Origin: Phycisphaerae bacterium | GTDB lineage: Bacteria > Planctomycetota > Phycisphaerae > UBA1845 > PWPN01 | Assembly: GCA_012729395.1 (NCBI GenBank) | Contig: JAAYDF010000053.1 | Span: 1 to 32,130, forward strand | Direction of reading: 5' to 3' | Length of the DNA: 32,130 bases | In this document: one piece after another, positions 23,241-31,906 of the stretch | Layout of the letters: each line of letters opens with the position of its first letter | Position numbering within the stretch: position 1 is the first letter of the stretch | The notes under the pieces: generated by a model | The model's database searches: none | Told to the model about the DNA's origin: nothing | Seen by the model: only the letters and a program-made list of their open reading frames with translations | Position numbers and translations under genes: made by a program

Positions 23241-23372
23241 CTTGGCCCTTTCCCAAGGCGGCCGTCGGCCGCGTCCGAGCACCGCGGCCACGCATGCACC
23301 ACGGCACCGCTCAAGAACAGTGGCACACGACTTGTTATCGGACAAGCACATGCAAGTTCTTGAACGGGCGAC

Positions 23373-23378
23373 TATAAT
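23373..23378 (+). promoter_or_regulatory. TATAAT -10 candidate for the [2Fe-2S] gene
   Basis: A perfect TATAAT; no good -35 lies 16-18 bases upstream. Transcription would start near 23385, leaving about 25 bases before ATG 23410. This helps exclude ATG 23377, which overlaps the hexamer. Confidence 0.4.
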
Positions 23379-23409
23379 GCCGGTGATGCGACAGGATGGC
23401 AAGACCGTG

Positions 23410-23685
23410 ATGCAACCGGATGACAAGATCTGCTACTGTTACGATGTGTCGCTGCGGAAGTTGTGGAACTTCGCTCGGCAGCGTCGGCTTGCGCGGGCCA
23501 GCCAGATGTGTGAATGCCTCGGGGCCGGCACGGGATGCGGCTGGTGCATTCCCATGCTCAAACGGGTGCACACAGCGGTGTTGAGTCAGCAGACGGCCGA
23601 CGGACTGATCGATATGACGCCGGATGAGTACGCCGACCAACGACGACAGTACATCAGCGAGGGCAAGGCGCGGAATGCCTTCTAA
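23410..23685 (+). CDS. BFD-like [2Fe-2S]-binding protein
   Basis: A 91-residue protein with CYC (Cys8, Cys10) and, 32 residues on, CGWC (Cys43, Cys46), matching the CxC-x(31-33)-CxxC pattern of bacterioferritin-associated ferredoxin. Two more cysteines (Cys34, Cys36) precede the LGAGTGCGWCIPML loop. Bfd delivers electrons to bacterioferritin to release iron; relatives act in nitrite reductase or other redox proteins. No bacterioferritin gene is adjacent. The 40-residue tail after the domain is unlike Bfd and its last residues are repeat-like DNA. The start is ambiguous: ATG 23377, 23386 or 23410; 23410 is favoured by the -10 position. Confidence 0.75.
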   Translation: MQPDDKICYCYDVSLRKLWNFARQRRLARASQMCECLGAGTGCGWCIPMLKRVHTAVLSQQTADGLIDMTPDEYADQRRQYISEGKARNAF

Positions 23686-23689
23686 GGGC

Positions 23690-23845
23690 AAGGCGGAGAG
23701 TACCTTCCGAGGATGAGCCGGACGAAGGCCCATTGAGGCCAAGGCGAGCGGACATTCTGAGGCCAAGGCGGAGAGTACCTTCCGAGGATGAGTCGGACGA
23801 AGGCCCATTGAGGCCAAGGCGAGCGGGCATTCTGAGGGCAAGGCG
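23690..23845. repeat. 75-bp tandem repeat, two copies plus a fragment
   Basis: Copy 1 (23690-23764) and copy 2 (23765-23839) differ at about two positions; AAGGCGAG then starts a third. Each copy contains two half-units starting AAGGCG. The end of the upstream gene (23664-23690) looks like a diverged half-unit, including its stop codon. Confidence 0.85.
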
Positions 23846-23862
23846 AGGGGGCTGGGGCATGG

Positions 23863-23960
23863 ATTTGAGATTTGAGATCTGAGATCCCAGATTTGCGATT
23901 GGTCGATTTGAGGTTCGGGATTTGGGAGTTGCGGCTCGGGGCTGGGTGTTTGGGAGTTGG
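23863..23960. repeat. Degenerate GAGATTTGAGATC-type tract
   Basis: Imperfect copies of GATTTGAGATCTGAGATC, turning to TTTGGGAGTTG-type repeats. It resembles the 13.2-kb tract in style and lies just before lipA. Confidence 0.55.
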
Positions 23961-23975
23961 GATTTCGGAGTCAAG

Positions 23976-24962
23976 ATGCCGGATGCCGAAGACGCTCGTT
24001 CGAGGAAACTGCCGGTGGTGAACACGGTTTCGCCTTGTTCGTCGGCCGGCGAGCCGGCGGGCTACAGACCATTGTGCGGATCGGCGGGTGCCAAACCGGT
24101 TCGCAGGTTGCCGCCCTGGCTGAAGCGACCGTTGCCCGCGGGCGGAGGGATGGTGGCGACGCGCAGGGTTGTCACGGCCAGCGGCGTGGCGACGGTGTGC
24201 GAGGAGGCCCGCTGCCCGAACCTGACGGAGTGCTGGTCGAAACGCACGGCGACATTCATGATCTTGGGCGACCGGTGCACGCGGCGCTGCCGATTCTGCG
24301 CGGTGAGCACGGCGCGCCCTGAGCCGCCAGCGGCCGACGAGCCCGACCGGCTTGCGGAGGCGGTCGCCCGGCTGGGACTGCGGCATGTGGTCATCACCGC
24401 GGTGGCCCGGGACGATTTAGCGGATGAGGGCTCGGGCCACTTCGCGGCCTGCATTCGGGCGGTGCGTGCCCGGGCACCGGAGGCGACGATCGAGGTCTTG
24501 CCGGCCGACTTTCACGCCCGGCCCGAGTGCATTGCGACGGTGTGTGACGCCCGGCCGGACGTGTTCAACCACAATATCGAGACGGTCGAGCGGCTGACTC
24601 CGATCGTGCGTCCACAAGCCAAATACCGGCGGTCGCTGGACGTGCTGCGTCTGGTCAAAAGCCACGATCCAGGTATACCCACTAAGAGCGGGTTGATGGT
24701 CGGCCTGGGTGAGGCGGCCGACGAGCTCCGGCAGACGCTGGTCGATTTGCGGGAGGCGGGTTGCTCGATTGTGACCATCGGGCAGTATCTCCAGCCGACG
24801 CCAGAGCATACACCGATCGCGCGCTTCTATGAGCCAGCCGAGTTCGACTTCTGGGCCGCGCAAGCCCGAGAGATCGGGTTCCCCAGCGTGGCCAGCGGTC
24901 CCTTCGTACGCAGCAGCTACCACGCAGGCGAGGTGTTCGACGATCTGCACGGCGTGCGATAG
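23976..24962 (+). CDS. lipA: Lipoyl synthase LipA
   Basis: A 328-residue radical SAM enzyme that inserts two sulfurs into octanoyl chains on lipoyl domains. The auxiliary cluster motif is visible as C75-x4-C80-x5-C86 (CEEARCPNLTEC) and the radical SAM motif as C101-x3-C105-x2-C108 (CTRRCRFC). VFNHNIETVERL, KSGLMVGLGE, TIGQYLQPT and the final SGPFVRSSYHAGE are all LipA hallmarks; the Arg-Ser-Ser-Tyr near the end coordinates the auxiliary cluster. RRLPPWLK at residues 43-50 is also typical. The ATG at 23976 has GGAG 5 nt upstream; the first 40 residues are poorly conserved and may be over-extended. lipB is absent here. It converges with pcm, six bases apart. Confidence 0.93.
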   Translation: MPDAEDARSRKLPVVNTVSPCSSAGEPAGYRPLCGSAGAKPVRRLPPWLKRPLPAGGGMVATRRVVTASGVATVCEEARCPNLTECWSKRTATFMILGDRCTRRCRFCAVSTARPEPPAADEPDRLAEAVARLGLRHVVITAVARDDLADEGSGHFAACIRAVRARAPEATIEVLPADFHARPECIATVCDARPDVFNHNIETVERLTPIVRPQAKYRRSLDVLRLVKSHDPGIPTKSGLMVGLGEAADELRQTLVDLREAGCSIVTIGQYLQPTPEHTPIARFYEPAEFDFWAAQAREIGFPSVASGPFVRSSYHAGEVFDDLHGVR

Positions 24963-24968
24963 AGCATT

Positions 24969-25661
24969 TCACAGTCTCTGGTCGGCCTGGCCCCCTGACT
25001 CGGTTTCGCCGCCCTCCCGCCAAGCTTCGCGGCCGATGAGCTTGACGAAGCGGCAGGCAAAGCGCGGCACTTCGCGAGTGTGCGGGCCGGTGCGTTCGAC
25101 GATGGTGAGAATCTGCTCATCGCGGCCGCCGACGGGGATGACCAGCCGGCCGCTGTCGGTCAGTTGGGCCGTCAGGGAGGGCGGCACCTCGGGGGCTCCC
25201 GCGGTCACGATGATGCGGTCGAACGGAGCCTGCTCCGGCCAACCGAGGCTCCCGTCGCCGGTGCGGTACGAGACGTTGGTGATCCCGAGAGATGCCAGCA
25301 GAGCGCGGGCGCTGTTCTGAAGCTCGCCGATGCGCTCGATGGTGTAGACCTCGCAAGCCAGTCGGGCCAGGATAGCCGTCTGGTAGCCGGATCCCGTGCC
25401 TATCTCGAGTACGCGGTGATGCCCTTCGAGCCCGAGGCAATCGGTCATGGCGGCGACCATGAAAGGCTGGGAGATGGTCTGTCCGCAAGCGATGCTCAGT
25501 GCCCGGTCGCAGAAGGCGTCGGGGCGGTCCCGCTCGGGCACGAATCGCTCGCGGGGCACCTGCTCCATCACGGCGAGGACGCGTTCGCTGGTGATTCCTC
25601 GGGCGCGAATCTGCTCGCGTACCATGCGCTGCCGGGCATCGAGATAGGGGTTCGTGCACAT
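24969..25661 (-). CDS. pcm: Protein-L-isoaspartate O-methyltransferase
   Basis: A 230-residue SAM-dependent methyltransferase that repairs isoaspartyl residues in aged proteins. The family features are ERFVPERDRPDAFCDRALSI, GQTISQPFMVAAM, then VLEIGTGSGYQTAIL (SAM binding), VYTIERI, GDGSLGWPEQAPFDRIIVTA and GRLVIPVG. The ATG at 25661 has AAGGT upstream and matches the family; an in-frame GTG at 25685 adds eight residues. It follows the pullulanase-like gene by 63 bases on the same strand and could be read from the same transcript. Stop codons of lipA and pcm are six bases apart. Confidence 0.93.
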   Translation of the reverse strand: MCTNPYLDARQRMVREQIRARGITSERVLAVMEQVPRERFVPERDRPDAFCDRALSIACGQTISQPFMVAAMTDCLGLEGHHRVLEIGTGSGYQTAILARLACEVYTIERIGELQNSARALLASLGITNVSYRTGDGSLGWPEQAPFDRIIVTAGAPEVPPSLTAQLTDSGRLVIPVGGRDEQILTIVERTGPHTREVPRFACRFVKLIGREAWREGGETESGGQADQRL

Positions 25662-25724
25662 GGGCGACCTTGCAGAGGCAAACACGATGGTCGTGGGCCT
25701 GTTGTGCGTCGATTGAGCGATCGG

Positions 25725-27614
25725 CTACCGGATCAGCATCATACCGGAGTGAGCGGGCAAGGTCACATGGCCCGAGGCGTGTCTGAGCGTCCGCCCCGCG
25801 TGGTCGGCGTCGGCGTGCACGGCCCACCGGCCGGGCGGCAGCTTGAAAGTCGTATCGCCTGATTCGCCGTTCAGTAGGAGGAGTATCCAGTCGGCCGGCT
25901 CGCCCTCCAGACCCCGGCCGCGCAGACGACTCACCAAGCATCGCGGGGCGGGCGGCTTGCGGAAGATGACGCGTCTCTCCACCTGCTCCCGCGACGCCAA
26001 CCGAAGGACCGGATGCCGACGCCGCAGGGCAATCAACCCGCGGAAGTAGTCGCAGACGTCGGCGTATTTGAGCTTGCGCGACCAGTCGATCTGGTTGATC
26101 TCGTCGCCTAAGTTGTAGCTGTTGTGATGCCCTTGCTTGGTGCGGCAGAACTCCTGGCCGGCCTGTATGAATACCGCCCCCTGCGAGGTAAAGAGGATCA
26201 GGGCTCCGAAACGCATCATCCGTTGGCGGACCTCGTCGCCGGCGTCAGGGACACTCTTGAGCAGTTTGTCCCAGGCGGTCAGGTTGTCGTGGCATTCGAA
26301 GTAGTTGACGGTATCGGCCGGGTCCAGCGGCCAATCGTCCGCTATCCCCGCCAGGCCGCGTCGCACGTCGTCGGCACGGTCGCCCGCCTGGATGAAGCCC
26401 GGTGACTCGTCATCGCGCTCGCCTTTGATCGCGTCGCGAAAGCAGTCGTTGAATGCCCCGATGCCCGTGCCCCGCGTGCGCAGCTTGTCCGACCGCTTCC
26501 TCAGCGGCGAAGGCCCGGCCGCCCAGGGCTCGCCATAAACGAGGATGCCCGGGTCGATGGCCGACAGTTCGCTACGCACCTGTTTCATGGTGTCGATGTC
26601 GAGCAAGGCCATCACGTCGAACCGGAAGCCGTCCACCAGGTATTCGCGGACCCAGAACTTGAGCGAATCGAGGATGAACTTGCGGGCCATGGGGCTCTGG
26701 GTGCGGAACTCGTTGCCGCATCCGGAGCCGTTGGCGAACCCGCCCTTGCGATCCATGCGGTAGTAGTAACCTGGCACGAGCTTCTCGAAGCTTGCCCGGT
26801 CGGAGGTGTGGTTGTAGACCACGTCCATGATGACGCCGATGCCGGCCTGATGGAGAGCCTGCACCGCGGCCTTGAACTCGCGGATCTTGGCCGACCCTTC
26901 AGCTGAACTCGCCAGCCAGCCTTCCGGCGAGTTGAAGTGCACGGGCATGTAGCCCCAGTTGTAGGTGTTGTCGTTCTCGACGTTGCGGCAGTCGTAATGC
27001 TGGACGGGCATCAACTGGACGTGCGTAACTCCCAGGGACTTCAGATGATCCAGGCTGGTGCTCACCTCGGGGTGACGCGGCACATGCGTGCCCGTCTCGG
27101 TCAAGCCCAGGTATCGCCCATGGTGCCTGACACCCGAGTTGGCGGCGATGGTCAAGTCGCGGACGTGCAGTTCGTAGATGATCGCACTAGCCAAGGGGCC
27201 GGGGCGGGTGAAGCGTGATTCGCGGAAACCCGGCGGGTCCGTCTTCCGCAGGTCGACGATCAACGAGCGCGAGGCGTCGCCCTGCGTGCAGGTGGCGTAG
27301 ATGTCGACCACCTCGCGGTCGGGCTCCAGGCCCGGCCCGGTAAGCTTGTAGGCGTAGCATCTGCCCTGGATATCGCCGGGGATCGTCGCCTCCCAAATGC
27401 CCTTGCCCGCCGGTGACATGGCGTGCTCGGCCAAGCCGTCCGCACCGGCAAGCCCATCGGCCACGACCACCTTGACCCGCTCGGCAGACGGGGCGAACAC
27501 GCGAAAGACCGTGCACTCGGGCGAGTAGATCGCCCCCAGCTCCGCGCGCCCGTCAAAGTAACGCCGGCGAGCGAAGAACGGTCTGGCGCGATGAGTTCCG
27601 TGCGGAGGGTTCAT
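25725..27614 (-). CDS. Pullulanase/GlgX-type GH13 alpha-glucan debranching enzyme
   Basis: A 629-residue GH13 protein. An N-terminal CBM48-like region (TVFRVFAPSAERVKVVV, residues 35-51, to about 125) precedes the catalytic barrel. VYNHT (266-270) is conserved region I, DGFRFDVM holds the nucleophile Asp333, YGEPW holds the acid Glu362, and FECHDN holds the third acid Asp443. YNWGYMPV (218-225) is the type I pullulanase signature, so it probably cleaves alpha-1,6 bonds in glycogen or pullulan-like branches. No signal peptide is seen, so it acts inside the cell, likely on glycogen. The start at 27614 is unusual in lacking a clear ribosome binding site. It lies 37 bases after the M48 protease gene; other glycogen genes are absent here. 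Confidence 0.92.
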   Translation of the reverse strand: MNPPHGTHRARPFFARRRYFDGRAELGAIYSPECTVFRVFAPSAERVKVVVADGLAGADGLAEHAMSPAGKGIWEATIPGDIQGRCYAYKLTGPGLEPDREVVDIYATCTQGDASRSLIVDLRKTDPPGFRESRFTRPGPLASAIIYELHVRDLTIAANSGVRHHGRYLGLTETGTHVPRHPEVSTSLDHLKSLGVTHVQLMPVQHYDCRNVENDNTYNWGYMPVHFNSPEGWLASSAEGSAKIREFKAAVQALHQAGIGVIMDVVYNHTSDRASFEKLVPGYYYRMDRKGGFANGSGCGNEFRTQSPMARKFILDSLKFWVREYLVDGFRFDVMALLDIDTMKQVRSELSAIDPGILVYGEPWAAGPSPLRKRSDKLRTRGTGIGAFNDCFRDAIKGERDDESPGFIQAGDRADDVRRGLAGIADDWPLDPADTVNYFECHDNLTAWDKLLKSVPDAGDEVRQRMMRFGALILFTSQGAVFIQAGQEFCRTKQGHHNSYNLGDEINQIDWSRKLKYADVCDYFRGLIALRRRHPVLRLASREQVERRVIFRKPPAPRCLVSRLRGRGLEGEPADWILLLLNGESGDTTFKLPPGRWAVHADADHAGRTLRHASGHVTLPAHSGMMLIR

Positions 27615-27651
27615 GCAAGTCGGCCCGCCATGGCTGCCGCGTCATTCTTGC

Positions 27652-28815
27652 TCATCGGCCCGAGCGGGCGGCGTAAGCGTCGGCCGCGGCGATGCGCGTC
27701 GAAATGGCCGGGTGGTCCTCGAAGAAAATCTCCTCCCATCGCGGCGGATTCGGGTCCTCCAGATTCATCGTGGTCAGCAGCTCGAACGCGCCGCGGAAGG
27801 CGGCCGGGTTGTCGGTCAGGCGCAGGGCGTCGGCGTCGGCCTGACGCTCGAAGTGGCGGCTGATGGCGTTGGTGGCCGGCCCGATAATCAGCGGGAACAC
27901 GGTGAGAATGAAGCTCACCTGGGCCAGCCCAGCCACCGCTCCCGTCCACTGGCCGGCATCCGTGCCCGCAAACGGGTTCAACCGCCAATGCAGCAGGGCT
28001 ACCAGCAACGAGGTAGCCACCGCCGCCAAGCCAATGCCCTTGACGATGTGCCCGCGAATGTGATGGCCCAATTCATGGGCGAACACCACGGCGATCTGGT
28101 CGTCGCTGAAGGCTTCGAGCAGGGTGTCCGAAAGGTAGACTCGGCGGGAGGAGCCCAGGCCGGCCAGCATGGCGTTGGCCTTCTTGGTCTCCTTGCTGAG
28201 CTCGAGGTTGAAGATGCCGGTGATAGTCATGCCCGCCCCGCTGGCCAGGGTGGTGAGCCGTTCGATGAGCGTCGGACGTTCCAGCGGCTTGGCGGGGTAG
28301 AACAGCGGCAGGATGATCAACGGGAAGACCTTGGCCAGCAGGACGCTGAAGATCATCAGGCCGGCCCAGGCCCAGACGCTCCAGAGCCCGCCGCCGTACC
28401 AGAGCAGGGCGTACAGGCCTGCCAGCAGAATGCCGCCGATCACCGTTCCGACCAGCCAAGTCTTGATCTGAAAGACCAGCCACGTCCCGGGCGTCTGATT
28501 GGTCAGGTCATAGCGGCGCTCGAGGATGAATCCGCTGTAGTAGTCGAGCGGCAGACCGACCAGGTGATACCCGCCGTGCATCACGACCGCGGTGGCCAGC
28601 AGGGCCAGCCAACGGGCATCGAGGTACTGATCCAGCCATGCGACCAGCCCGCCGGCCAGGGCCAGCCAGATGCCCCAATACGCGATTCCCTGGGCAATGC
28701 CCGCCAAATGGCAGATGCGTTTGGCCTGATGGTAGGCGTGCACTTTGCCCGGGTCGGGGGGCGAGGCGACCGCCGCGACTTCGTCTTTCCGTTCCTGCTC
28801 GAGGGTTGCTTCCAT
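27652..28815 (-). CDS. M48 family membrane metalloprotease (Ste24/CAAX-type)
   Basis: A 387-residue polytopic zinc protease. HELGHH (His247, Glu248, His251) is the zinc site, and FERQADADAL later gives the third ligand. Hydrophobic segments lie at about 44-60, 67-90, 120-140, 145-172 and two around 262-315. The EAA-like NLELSKETKKANAMLAGLGSSRRV region before the site is typical of Ste24. Bacterial members degrade or process membrane proteins, since prenylated substrates are not expected. The start at 28815 fits the family; a much longer in-frame extension upstream is antisense to the sulfotransferase and not real. It is first in a likely M48-pullulanase-pcm run. Confidence 0.9.
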   Translation of the reverse strand: MEATLEQERKDEVAAVASPPDPGKVHAYHQAKRICHLAGIAQGIAYWGIWLALAGGLVAWLDQYLDARWLALLATAVVMHGGYHLVGLPLDYYSGFILERRYDLTNQTPGTWLVFQIKTWLVGTVIGGILLAGLYALLWYGGGLWSVWAWAGLMIFSVLLAKVFPLIILPLFYPAKPLERPTLIERLTTLASGAGMTITGIFNLELSKETKKANAMLAGLGSSRRVYLSDTLLEAFSDDQIAVVFAHELGHHIRGHIVKGIGLAAVATSLLVALLHWRLNPFAGTDAGQWTGAVAGLAQVSFILTVFPLIIGPATNAISRHFERQADADALRLTDNPAAFRGAFELLTTMNLEDPNPPRWEEIFFEDHPAISTRIAAADAYAARSGR

Positions 28816-28941
28816 GCTGAGAGGATAGCGGGCCTGGGCGCCCTTGAGAAGCGCATTGACGGGGCACCGGCTCGCGGCTACAAGTGTGCCCCGAACCGAG
28901 GCTTCTCTGACCCCTGCGCGGGTCGATTCATAGCCGCCACC

Positions 28942-29025
28942 GGGGAAAAAGGTGTCAGGATGATTTTTCGGCGACGATGCCTGACCGCCACCGTCGCCAA
29001 AAATCATCCTGACACCTTTTTTCCC
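28942..29025. repeat. Near-perfect 84-bp palindrome (34-bp arms)
   Basis: Left arm 28942-28976 and right arm 28992-29025 are reverse complements except for one extra C and small run-length differences; the core GGTGTCAGGATGATTTTT pairs fully. The loop is 15 bases. It lies between the divergent protease and sulfotransferase starts, and ends 3 bases before the AGGAG of the latter. It resembles REP/RAYT-type mobile palindromes; no transposase is present. Confidence 0.8.
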
Positions 29026-29040
29026 TGCCAGGAGTGTCGC

Positions 29041-29895
29041 GTGGACATGAGACCTGTTTTTGTCATCGGACCGCCCCGGACGGGGACGACCTTGCTGGGC
29101 AAGCTGCTGGCCAACGGCGAGGCGGTACTTTCGCTCAGTGAGCCGTTCCACCTGAACGACCTGCTGCCGCCGTGGGCGTTGCGGCACTTCTACGCCCGCT
29201 TCCAGCGTGACTCTCATCTGCGGCGAGTCCCGTTCCCGCGTGATCGCCGACCGGCCCGCTACTTCCGCTTCCTGCAGGACATGGCCCGCGAGAACGACCT
29301 GCGCTATCTGGTCATCAAGGAAGTCTTCCACGAAATCGACCTGCATCCGCGTTGGGGCAACTTCAAGCTGCTCGACAACCTCGCCGCCCAGCAGGTGCCG
29401 ATCATCGCGATCATCCGGCACCCATGGGACGCCGCCGCCTCGACCGTGGGGCTTCTCCGCCGGTTGTTCTTCGGCTGGCGCGGGCGGGTGATCCGCACCC
29501 TCTGGCCGACCGTGCCTCGCTTCCGCGATGACGACCACATTGTCAACTGGGCGGCTCGCAACTGGGTGCATTTCGTCGAGTGGACCCGTGACCGCAATCT
29601 GTTCGTCGTCCGCTACGAAGACCTCGTGCGCGAGCCCGCCGCCGCCCTGCGTCGCGTCTGCGATCACGCGGGCATGCCCTTCGCCGACTCCATGCTGGAC
29701 CACCACCGCTGGCCCCAGGCCTTCGCGGGCATCGGCGCCCCGGAGGTCCTCTTCCGCGGCGGGCAGCCAGTCCATGCCCAGTCCGTCGGTCGCGGCCGTC
29801 ACCTGACGGCGTCACAACAACGCACGCTCGATGAGATCTGCGGCCCACACATGGCCGCCCTAGGCTACGAGACACTGATGGCCGCCTCCGCCTGA
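29041..29895 (+). CDS. Sulfotransferase family protein
   Basis: A 284-residue P-loop sulfotransferase. The 5'-phosphosulfate-binding loop is GPPRTGTTLLGKLL (residues 10-23), and the 3'-phosphate-binding motif is IIRHPWDAAASTVG in the middle. VRYEDLVREPAAALRRVCDHAGM near the end is also typical. It would transfer sulfate from PAPS to a sugar, lipid or peptide; planctomycetes hold many sulfated polymers and sulfatases, so a glycan acceptor is likely but not shown. GTG 29041 is chosen because AGGAG lies 6 nt upstream; ATG 29047 is also possible. The promoter region is occupied by the 84-bp palindrome. Confidence 0.88.
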   Translation: MDMRPVFVIGPPRTGTTLLGKLLANGEAVLSLSEPFHLNDLLPPWALRHFYARFQRDSHLRRVPFPRDRRPARYFRFLQDMARENDLRYLVIKEVFHEIDLHPRWGNFKLLDNLAAQQVPIIAIIRHPWDAAASTVGLLRRLFFGWRGRVIRTLWPTVPRFRDDDHIVNWAARNWVHFVEWTRDRNLFVVRYEDLVREPAAALRRVCDHAGMPFADSMLDHHRWPQAFAGIGAPEVLFRGGQPVHAQSVGRGRHLTASQQRTLDEICGPHMAALGYETLMAASA

Positions 29896-30097
29896 GCTGC
29901 GAGAGCACTCGCCGGTTGCGCGAAGCGGCAAGCCGCGTCGAGCATGTGACTCGCGAATCTCGCGGGTGGTCCATGCACGGCGCATCCCCGGGCCGCACGA
30001 GCTTGCCCGCATTACCGGCTTCTTCGACCGCGTCGTCGCCAACCTGCCGGCAATGGTTCTATGGGCTGGAACAAGCCAGTAGAAGCGTGTGGCGCAG

Positions 30098-30203
30098 CAG
30101 AGCCGCGACCGTCAGGGAGCGGTTCTTCAATGCCGAGAAGAACCGCTTCCTCACGGTCGCGGCTCTGATGCAGGCCACCGCTCTCTTGCGGTCGCGGCTC
30201 TGA
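30098..30203. repeat. 30-bp inverted repeat with a third partial copy
   Basis: Left arm 30098-30127 and right arm 30138-30167 pair at 28 of 30 positions around a 10-base loop. A further partial copy (TTGCGGTCGCGGCTCTG end) lies at 30178-30203, and a related single copy at 9168-9195. The rest of the spacer 29896-30221 has no gene. It would form a strong hairpin after the sulfotransferase stop. Confidence 0.75.
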
Positions 30204-30221
30204 AAGGGCAGCTCCGTCCGA

Positions 30222-31742
30222 CTACTCGGCAAATAGCGTGTCGATGGCCGCGACGGTGCGGTCGACGAGGATTTGACCGCCTTCGGGGCCGACCGCGTTG
30301 CTCTGGACCACAGCGCTGTACCCGCCGCCGCGTGCCGCCCGCTCCGTCGGCAGGTAGCTGCCGCTGCCGGCCAACTGGATCACAAACGTCTGGATCGCCT
30401 TGCTGCGGGCCTTGATCTGGATGCCGTAGTCGGTGAACAACTCGAAGGGGTTCGTGCAGATGACCGCGTCGCCGATGCGGATCACGTGCACCTCGACCTC
30501 ATGCGTAGGATTGGGCTCATCCTTCTGGGCCTCGAACCGCTTCACGATCCGCTCGTGCCACTGCATCATGTTGTGGAGGTGTTCAGAGGTGGCGGGGTTT
30601 TTCGCGATCTCCTCAGCGGCCTTGTGCGAGGCGGCCTTGGCCTCGGCGTATTCCGCCTCGGTGACCAATCGCATCGGCAGGCGGAGCGTCTCGACCCGGT
30701 GGATCAACGGCACGCTTTCGCGTCGATCGTTCTTGACCACCTCGTAGGCCTCGTCGACCGCCCGGGTGATGCGGCGAGCCAGTTCCTCGGTCTGCTCCAG
30801 GCCGCGCAGCTTGGCCATGCGGGCCTCGGCCGCTTTGCGGTGCATCGGCCGGGGGGCCTGATCGCCGCCCGCGCCCGTCCAGCCAAGAACGCAAGCCCCG
30901 GGACCGTACCGGGCGTGCAGGGCCTCACGCACCGGGTGCCAGAAGTCGGCGTTGACCGCCGATCGACTCTCCACCACCTGAGACGGGCAGGATACGTTGA
31001 CACCGATACTGATAAGCTTGCCATCCGCGTTCCAGAAAAACAGCGAGTTGACGTCGTGGTCCTCGCAGCCTTCGAGACCGCGGAACTCCGGCACGTCGGT
31101 CTTGCCATACATAACCGCCGAGCCGTCCGCGTAGACCGCCCGCCGGTTGTACGCCACCACCGCGTGCCCCAGCCCCCAGGTCACGCTGCCCGGCCCGCGA
31201 CCCTGCCATGCCCGCCCGATCGCCTCGGCCACCCGCTCGACCGCGAACGCCCGATACGCCTCGGGTTGCATCACGCCCTCGGACGGCAGGACGTATCGGC
31301 CAGACTCGGTGTCCGGGGCAGTGTGGGTGTGCGTTCCGCTCAGGAACACCTTCCGCGAGTCCAGCGTCGGCAGACGTTTGCCCACCTCCTCGCGCACCAT
31401 GCGCAGCATTTCGTTGGAGATACTGAGCAAATCGCACGAAACGATGACCGCGACATCGAGCGACTGATCGCCGACGCGCGACTCCAGGGCGACGACGTTG
31501 GCGGTCAGCGGCGTCTCGACCGCCTTGGAGATGCGCAGGTTGAACTGACCGCGCAGCGACACCGGCTCCGGCGGGGTGATGTCCACGCTGGCCGCGCCGA
31601 TCAGCAGTACGGGCTTCCCCGCCGGCGCATCCTCGGCCCGGGCCGGTGACACACTCAACAACAGCCCCAGCGCCGCTGCCATCAACACCCCATCAAGAAG
31701 CCAACGCCCCGAGTACTTCCGCATCGCTTGTTCTGTCGCCAT
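30222..31742 (-). CDS. Exported neutral/alkaline ceramidase-like protein
   Basis: A 506-residue protein with a signal peptide (residues about 8-36, cleavage after SPARA). The mature part opens LLIGAASVDITPPEPVSLRG, the DITP motif of neutral ceramidase N-domain proteins, and has VSCDLLSIS, SGTHTHTAPDT (residues 136-145, zinc histidines) and GWTGAGGDQAPRP. True ceramidases (about 700 residues) cleave ceramide to sphingosine and fatty acid; this shorter planctomycete type lacks the C-terminal Ig-like domain, and its substrate is unknown. The start at 31742 is chosen because GGAG lies 9 nt upstream and the signal peptide follows; ATG 31724 is the alternative. Confidence 0.85.
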   Translation of the reverse strand: MATEQAMRKYSGRWLLDGVLMAAALGLLLSVSPARAEDAPAGKPVLLIGAASVDITPPEPVSLRGQFNLRISKAVETPLTANVVALESRVGDQSLDVAVIVSCDLLSISNEMLRMVREEVGKRLPTLDSRKVFLSGTHTHTAPDTESGRYVLPSEGVMQPEAYRAFAVERVAEAIGRAWQGRGPGSVTWGLGHAVVAYNRRAVYADGSAVMYGKTDVPEFRGLEGCEDHDVNSLFFWNADGKLISIGVNVSCPSQVVESRSAVNADFWHPVREALHARYGPGACVLGWTGAGGDQAPRPMHRKAAEARMAKLRGLEQTEELARRITRAVDEAYEVVKNDRRESVPLIHRVETLRLPMRLVTEAEYAEAKAASHKAAEEIAKNPATSEHLHNMMQWHERIVKRFEAQKDEPNPTHEVEVHVIRIGDAVICTNPFELFTDYGIQIKARSKAIQTFVIQLAGSGSYLPTERAARGGGYSAVVQSNAVGPEGGQILVDRTVAAIDTLFAE

Positions 31743-31906
31743 ACTCTGGTCTCCATGCATCACGATCTGCTCAGCCAGCCCACCCTCACTCAAGCTGACC
31801 CATGTGCGGGTGCCGCTCATCTCGAATCGTCGTCGGACAATCGGTCAGTTCGAGTACCAGCAGGTATGCTATCACCGGGTCGCGTTTTCCGGTAGCAGCA
31901 GCCGCG

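Noticed and set aside
28816-29802. N-terminal extension of the M48 protease to 716 residues
   Set aside because: The extension is antisense to the sulfotransferase P-loop gene and runs through the palindrome; the normal protease start is at 28815.
27613-29895. 760-codon open frame on the plus strand
   Set aside because: Its first two thirds are antisense to the M48 protease, which has the HELGHH site and membrane segments; only the last 284 codons, the sulfotransferase, are real. High GC content explains the open frame.
30273-31649. 458-codon frame opposite the ceramidase-like gene
   Set aside because: No motif, low-complexity translation, and the minus-strand gene has clear family motifs and a signal peptide.
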